A stretch of 19,157 nt of DNA from Rhodospirillaceae bacterium. Lineage in GTDB: Bacteria; Pseudomonadota; Alphaproteobacteria; UBA8366; GCA-2717185. Both the position numbers and the translations under genes were made by a program. A model generated the notes under the pieces. That model was not told where the DNA came from. It saw only the letters and a program-made list of their open reading frames with translations, and did not search any database. The DNA lies in contig JABJJH010000178.1 of NCBI GenBank assembly GCA_018660965.1, forward strand, positions 1-19,157, in the 5' to 3' direction. This document shows positions 14,917-19,157 of this stretch, piece by piece. The stretch's first letter is position 1. Every line of letters begins with the position of its first letter.

Positions 14917-16845
14917 ATGACTGAGAAAAAAGAATCGCAACCCAATACGAATGAAGGGATGTCCAGACGTTCGGTGTTGGACGTCGTCACCAAGACCGCC
15001 AGTCTAACCGGTCTCGCCATGGCGGGTGGGGCCGGTATCGCGACGACCGGTATGCTGTCGGCCACTCCAGCGGCGGCGGCAAACAAAGCGAATGTCGCGC
15101 CCGGCGACCTGGATGAGTATTACGGGTTTTGGTCAGGCGGCCAATCAGGTGAGGTTCGCATTTTAGGGCTGCCGTCGATGCGCGAGTTGATGCGTATTCC
15201 GGTTTTCAACCGTTGCAGCGCTACCGGTTGGGGCCAAACCAACGAGAGCAAGCGGATCCTTACCGAGAATATGCTGGATACGGAGAAGGCTTTTCTGGCT
15301 GACAAGGGCGGCCTCCACGCGAACGGCGACACCCACCATCCGCACATGTCCTTCACCGACGGCACTTATGACGGCCGGTATATTTTCGTCAATGACAAGG
15401 CCAATACCCGGGTCGCTCGCATCCGCTGCGACGTCATGAAAGTGGACAAGGTTATCTCTGTTCCCAATGCCGCGGATATTCACGGTTTGCGGCCGCAAAA
15501 ATACCCAAGAACCGGCTACGTCTTCGCAAACGGCGAGCACCGGGTGCCGCTGCCCAACGATGGCCGCTACCTTGACGATCCGTCGAAGTATCACGCGATA
15601 TTTTCCGCTATTGACGGCGACTCCATGAACGTCGCCTGGCAGGTCATTGTCGATGGCAACTTGGACAATGTCGACGCCGATTATCAGGGCAAATACGCCA
15701 TCGCCAGCTGCTACAACAGCGAGGAAGGCGTCACCTTGGCGGAAATGACTTCGTCCGAACAGGATTGGGCGGTGATTTTTGACATCAAGGCCATCGAGGC
15801 CGGCGTCAAGGCCGGTGATTTCAAGGTCTTCGATGGCGGCGTGCCCGTTCTCGATGGTCGAAAGGGGTCAAAATACACCCGTTACGTTCCAATCTCGAAC
15901 TCGCCGCACGGCGTCAACGCTGCGCCGGACGGCCATCACATCATGGTCAACGGGAAATTGTCGCCGACGGTCACGGTGCTGGATGTCCGCCGTTTTCCAG
16001 ATTTGTTCGCCGACAAGATCAAGCCGCGCGGTGTTGTTGTTGCAGAACCGGAACTGGGCCTTGGTCCGCTTCACACCGCGTTCGACAATAAGGGCAACTG
16101 TTACACGACGCTTTTCCTGGACAGTCAGGTGGCGAAGTGGAGCATCGACCTAGCGATACGCGCGTTCAAGGGTGAAAAGGTCGATCCGATTCTGGATAAG
16201 GTCGATGTACAGTACCAGCCGGGCCACAACCACACATCCATGGGCGAAACCAAGGATGCAGATGGGAAATGGCTCATTTCGCTGAACAAGTTCTCCAAGG
16301 ACCGTTTTATCAACGTCGGTCCGTTGAAGCCGGAGAATGAACAGCTAATCGATATCTCTGGCGACAAGATGAAAATCGTCCATGATGGCCCAACATTCGC
16401 CGAGCCTCATGACTGCATAATCGTGCATCGTTCTATCGTAAACCCAGCCAAAATCTGGGATCGAAAGGACACTTATTGGAAAGACGCTACGGCGCTGGCC
16501 AAGAAGGACGGCGTTGACCTAGAGGAAGCCGAACATGTCATCCGCGACGGAAACAAGGTGCGGGTCTACATGCATTCCGTTGCGCCTTCATTCTCGCTGC
16601 CTAGCTTCAAGGTGAAACAGGGTGATGAGGTTACCATCGTCATCACTAATATGGATGACCTCGATGACCTGACCCATGGCTTCACTTTGGCGAATTACGG
16701 CGTCTGCTTTGAAATTGGGCCGCAAGCGACCGCTTCGGTTACGTTTAAGGCAGACATGCCCGGCGTTCATTGGTTTTACTGTCAATGGTTCTGCCATGCT
16801 CTCCACATGGAAATGCGGGGCCGTATGTTAGTAGAGAAGGCCTAG
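14917..16845 (+). CDS. nosZ: NosZ, nitrous oxide reductase (clade I, Tat-exported)
   Basis: NosZ reduces N2O to N2 in the periplasm as a copper homodimer. I chose the ATG at 14917 (642 residues) because AGGAG lies 7 nt upstream; the frame is open further to a TTG at 14896, but that start has no ribosome-binding site. The N-terminus has a twin-arginine signal (SRRSVLD, R17/R18) and an Ala-rich tail, as in clade I enzymes. CuZ ligand motifs are present: DTHHPH (H140, H141, H143), DIHGL, NSPHG, GHNHTSMGE and EPHD. The C-terminal cupredoxin domain carries CuA ligands H587, C622, C626, H630 and M633 (CQWFCHALHMEM). All key residues I can check are intact. It starts 57 nt after the nosR stop, with nosD 4 nt downstream, so it is probably part of one operon. 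Confidence 0.98.
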   Translation: MTEKKESQPNTNEGMSRRSVLDVVTKTASLTGLAMAGGAGIATTGMLSATPAAAANKANVAPGDLDEYYGFWSGGQSGEVRILGLPSMRELMRIPVFNRCSATGWGQTNESKRILTENMLDTEKAFLADKGGLHANGDTHHPHMSFTDGTYDGRYIFVNDKANTRVARIRCDVMKVDKVISVPNAADIHGLRPQKYPRTGYVFANGEHRVPLPNDGRYLDDPSKYHAIFSAIDGDSMNVAWQVIVDGNLDNVDADYQGKYAIASCYNSEEGVTLAEMTSSEQDWAVIFDIKAIEAGVKAGDFKVFDGGVPVLDGRKGSKYTRYVPISNSPHGVNAAPDGHHIMVNGKLSPTVTVLDVRRFPDLFADKIKPRGVVVAEPELGLGPLHTAFDNKGNCYTTLFLDSQVAKWSIDLAIRAFKGEKVDPILDKVDVQYQPGHNHTSMGETKDADGKWLISLNKFSKDRFINVGPLKPENEQLIDISGDKMKIVHDGPTFAEPHDCIIVHRSIVNPAKIWDRKDTYWKDATALAKKDGVDLEEAEHVIRDGNKVRVYMHSVAPSFSLPSFKVKQGDEVTIVITNMDDLDDLTHGFTLANYGVCFEIGPQATASVTFKADMPGVHWFYCQWFCHALHMEMRGRMLVEKA

Positions 16846-16849
16846 TCCG

Positions 16850-18157
16850 ATGGCCTGGTTGGCGGACATCTTGAGTGGCCTGCGCTTGTGCAAAGGGGGA
16901 ATACCCCTTTGCCTGGTCGGCTGCATGTTCGCCGGCCTGGCGTCGGCCAAGGAAATAAAGGTATCGGCTGGCGGCGAGCGTCTTTTAACAAGTTTAGAAC
17001 AAGCTGTCGCTGGCGATATCCTTGTCTTGGGCCCCGGTCGTCACAACGGCCCGGTAGTTATCAACAAGTCAATTTCGATCCACGGGATGGATGGCGCCGT
17101 TGTCACCGGGAATGGCAAAGGCAATACCATTCGCGTGTCTTCGCCAGGAGTGAGCCTGCGCAATCTGACTATCACCGGATCGGGCCTTTCCCTGGAAACC
17201 ATGGATTCAGGGATTTTTCTCGACAAAAAAGCGATTGGGGCGCGGGTCATTGGCAATCATCTCGACGGCAATCTGTTTGGCGTTTATGTCTGGGGCGCTG
17301 CGAAGTCGTTGGTTCAGAACAATCGGATCGTTGGCCGCGCGGATTTGCGGGTGAACGAACGCGGCAATGGCGTTTCCCTCTGGAATTCACCCGGCTCGAC
17401 CATTGACGGCAACGACATTCGCCATGGCCGCGACGGCATCTTCGTCAACACCTCTAAACGCAACCGTTTCACCAACAACCGTTTCGAACATGTGCGAATT
17501 GCGGTCCATTACATGTATGCGAACAACTCATTGGTCTCGGGGAACGTTTCACGCGGGAATACCGTTGGCTACGCCTTGATGTATTCTAAGAAATTGACGG
17601 TGGCCAATAACCGCTCGATCAACGACCGAAATCACGGGCTATTACTCAACTTTACCAATCGGTCGGAGATTTATGGAAACCAAATTGAAAACGCGGTCGG
17701 AAAATGCGTCTTTATTTACAACTCGTCACGCAACCGATTTGTTGGCAACCGCTTTTCAGGATGCGGGATCGGCGTCCATTTCACGGCAGGCTCAGAAGCA
17801 AACCAGATCACCGGAAACGCCTTTGTCGCCAACCGCACGCAAGTGAAATACGTCGGCACTCGTCATTTGGATTGGTCGCACAATGGCCGTGGCAATTATT
17901 GGAGCGACAATGCCGCTTTCGATTTGAACGGTGATGGCGTCGCTGATATGGCGTATCGACCGAACGGATTTGCCGACAAGGTTTTGTGGGCTCATCCCCG
18001 GGCAAAGCTATTGCTCAACGCCCCTAGCATGCGGGTGCTGACCATCGCACAAGCTCGTTTCCCAACCTTGCATCCCGGCGGCGTCATCGATTCTTCGCCA
18101 CTAATGAAGGCGCCGGACATGAAATCCAATCTACAGAAAATACCGGAGGCGAAATGA
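16850..18157 (+). CDS. nosD: NosD, periplasmic copper-site maturation protein
   Basis: The 435-residue protein has an N-terminal signal peptide (hydrophobic stretch ending near LASAKE) and a right-handed parallel beta-helix of repeated N-rich turns (for example GNHLDGNLFGVYVWG, NSPGSTIDGNDI, NTSKRNRFTNNRF). This is the carbohydrate-binding/sugar-hydrolase (CASH) fold of NosD proteins. NosD works with the NosFY ABC transporter to build the CuZ site of NosZ; recent family work describes copper handover from NosL to NosD. It starts 4 nt after the nosZ stop and its stop overlaps the nosF start. The end of the protein (after about residue 385) is a family-variable tail. Confidence 0.95.
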   Translation: MAWLADILSGLRLCKGGIPLCLVGCMFAGLASAKEIKVSAGGERLLTSLEQAVAGDILVLGPGRHNGPVVINKSISIHGMDGAVVTGNGKGNTIRVSSPGVSLRNLTITGSGLSLETMDSGIFLDKKAIGARVIGNHLDGNLFGVYVWGAAKSLVQNNRIVGRADLRVNERGNGVSLWNSPGSTIDGNDIRHGRDGIFVNTSKRNRFTNNRFEHVRIAVHYMYANNSLVSGNVSRGNTVGYALMYSKKLTVANNRSINDRNHGLLLNFTNRSEIYGNQIENAVGKCVFIYNSSRNRFVGNRFSGCGIGVHFTAGSEANQITGNAFVANRTQVKYVGTRHLDWSHNGRGNYWSDNAAFDLNGDGVADMAYRPNGFADKVLWAHPRAKLLLNAPSMRVLTIAQARFPTLHPGGVIDSSPLMKAPDMKSNLQKIPEAK

Positions 18158-19098
18158 CGCATATCTCCGAGGTCGGACAAGCCCCTTTAATCGATATCGA
18201 CCGCGTCGGCAAAACTTTTCACGGCGACATTGCCGTACGGAACGTGAGTTTCAACATCACCGCTGGTGAGTGCGTCGCCCTGATCGGCCACAATGGCGCA
18301 GGCAAGACCACGCTGATGAAAATGATCCTGGGTCTAATTTCACCAAGTGCTGGAACTTTAAAGGTATTCGGCGCTGACATCCATCAATCGGGGAGAGACA
18401 AGGCGGCGCGACGGATCGGTTATCTGCCCGAAACCATAACCTTTCCACCTCATATGACGGGATTGGAGGCATTGCGCTATTTTGCACGATTGAAGGAATC
18501 CCCGGTTGGCGGGTGTCTCGATGGCTTGGCCGTCGTCGGATTGGCGGATGCGGCGCGGAAGCGCATCCGTACCTACTCCAAGGGCATGAGGCAGCGGCTT
18601 GGCTTGGCGCAGGCGTTGTTGGGCGAACCCGAATTGTTAATCCTTGATGAACCCACCACCGGGCTGGATCCAGATCTCAGGCGATTGTTCTACGCTTTGA
18701 TCGACGAGCGCCGGGCGAAGGGCGCCGCTATCCTGCTGTCATCCCACGCGTTAAGCGAACTGCAGGCGCATGCTGACCGAATTATCGTGATCAACCGAGG
18801 CGAAGTCGTCGCCGAGGGCAGTCTGACAGAGCTCCGTCGTCAAGCCGCGTTGCCGGTGCTCATCAGGGTCAAGGCCGATGGCGCCCATAAGATGTTGACC
18901 GGCGCACAGCCCGACGGTGTGGGATGCCGAAAGCTCAATGGCCGGACCGTGGAACTAACTTGTCTACCGGAACGAAAAGTGGATGTGATACGTTGGGTCG
19001 CCACCTGCGGCTACGGAATCGATGATCTAGATATTGAACTGCCCGATCTCGATCGGCTCTATCGCCATTATCGTGGCGAACTGGAGACGAGGCCATGA
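18154..19098 (+). CDS. nosF: NosF, ABC transporter ATP-binding subunit for NosZ maturation
   Basis: The 314-residue ATPase shows all ABC motifs: Walker A GHNGAGKTT (K51), Q-loop region GYLPE, signature YSKGMRQR (SKGMR variant usual in this subfamily), Walker B LLILDEP and H-loop SSHALSE. The last ~90 residues are an accessory domain. NosF pairs with the membrane protein NosY and energises NosD-dependent assembly of the CuZ centre. The start overlaps nosD by 4 nt (ATGA) and the stop overlaps the nosY start the same way, consistent with translational coupling. Confidence 0.96.
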   Translation: MTHISEVGQAPLIDIDRVGKTFHGDIAVRNVSFNITAGECVALIGHNGAGKTTLMKMILGLISPSAGTLKVFGADIHQSGRDKAARRIGYLPETITFPPHMTGLEALRYFARLKESPVGGCLDGLAVVGLADAARKRIRTYSKGMRQRLGLAQALLGEPELLILDEPTTGLDPDLRRLFYALIDERRAKGAAILLSSHALSELQAHADRIIVINRGEVVAEGSLTELRRQAALPVLIRVKADGAHKMLTGAQPDGVGCRKLNGRTVELTCLPERKVDVIRWVATCGYGIDDLDIELPDLDRLYRHYRGELETRP

Positions 19099-19157
19099 GA
19101 CCGTGCCTGATCATCGCCTGGCAGGAAATCCGGGACGGCTTGCGCAACAAATGGATA
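19095..19157 (+). CDS. nosY: NosY, ABC transporter membrane subunit (partial, first 21 codons)
   Basis: The ATG overlaps the nosF stop (ATGA). The 21 visible residues include AWQEIRDGLRNKW, which matches the conserved N-terminal amphipathic start of NosY proteins (typically KE.RDGLRNRW). The gene continues past the right edge, where nosL and further nos genes would be expected. The identification rests on position plus this short motif. Confidence 0.88.
   Translation, partial: MRPCLIIAWQEIRDGLRNKWI

Overview
The window looks like chromosomal DNA of an alphaproteobacterium, probably Rhodospirillales-like. The reasons are moderately high GC, a clade I (Tat-exported) nosRZDFY cluster, a DUF2336-type protein and alphaproteobacterial-style IS6 relics. 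No rRNA, tRNA or CRISPR was seen. Placement rests on gene content and protein motifs only.

Layout: (1) 1-1234, minus strand: the N-terminal half of a molybdenum hydroxylase large subunit of the xanthine dehydrogenase/CO dehydrogenase superfamily, running off the left edge. (2) About 1291-1553: a decayed IS6-family transposase 3' end with a probable right terminal repeat. (3) 1588-9687: a type I secretion locus. On the minus strand two ABC exporter genes overlap by 4 nt and are followed by an HlyD-type adaptor. On the plus strand, divergent across an AT-rich spacer holding a 20-bp perfect palindrome, is a cysteine-free 861-residue RTX protein with four ~110-residue Ig-like repeats and 14 nonapeptides, the likely substrate. 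(4) 9731-11035: a helical-repeat DUF2336-like protein. (5) 11049-11507: a second, independently decayed IS6-family relic in the same orientation as the first. (6) 11647-12501, minus strand: an unrecognised helical protein. (7) 12634-19157, plus strand: nosR, nosZ, nosD, nosF and the first 21 codons of nosY, the nitrous oxide reductase cluster.

The secretion genes plausibly form one export machine: exporter in the inner membrane, HlyD in the periplasm, and an outer-membrane TolC-like channel encoded elsewhere. Both exporter subunits have unusual nucleotide-binding domains: neither has the H-loop histidine or a normal signature motif, and one also lacks the Walker A lysine. The locus is bracketed closely by the two IS6 relics, 34 nt beyond the hlyD stop and 13 nt beyond the DUF2336 stop, so it may have moved as a pseudo-compound transposon. 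The nos genes together reduce N2O to N2: NosZ is the periplasmic catalyst, NosR the membrane electron-transfer protein, and NosDFY the copper-site maturation system. A partial FNR/NnrR-type site lies upstream of nosR.
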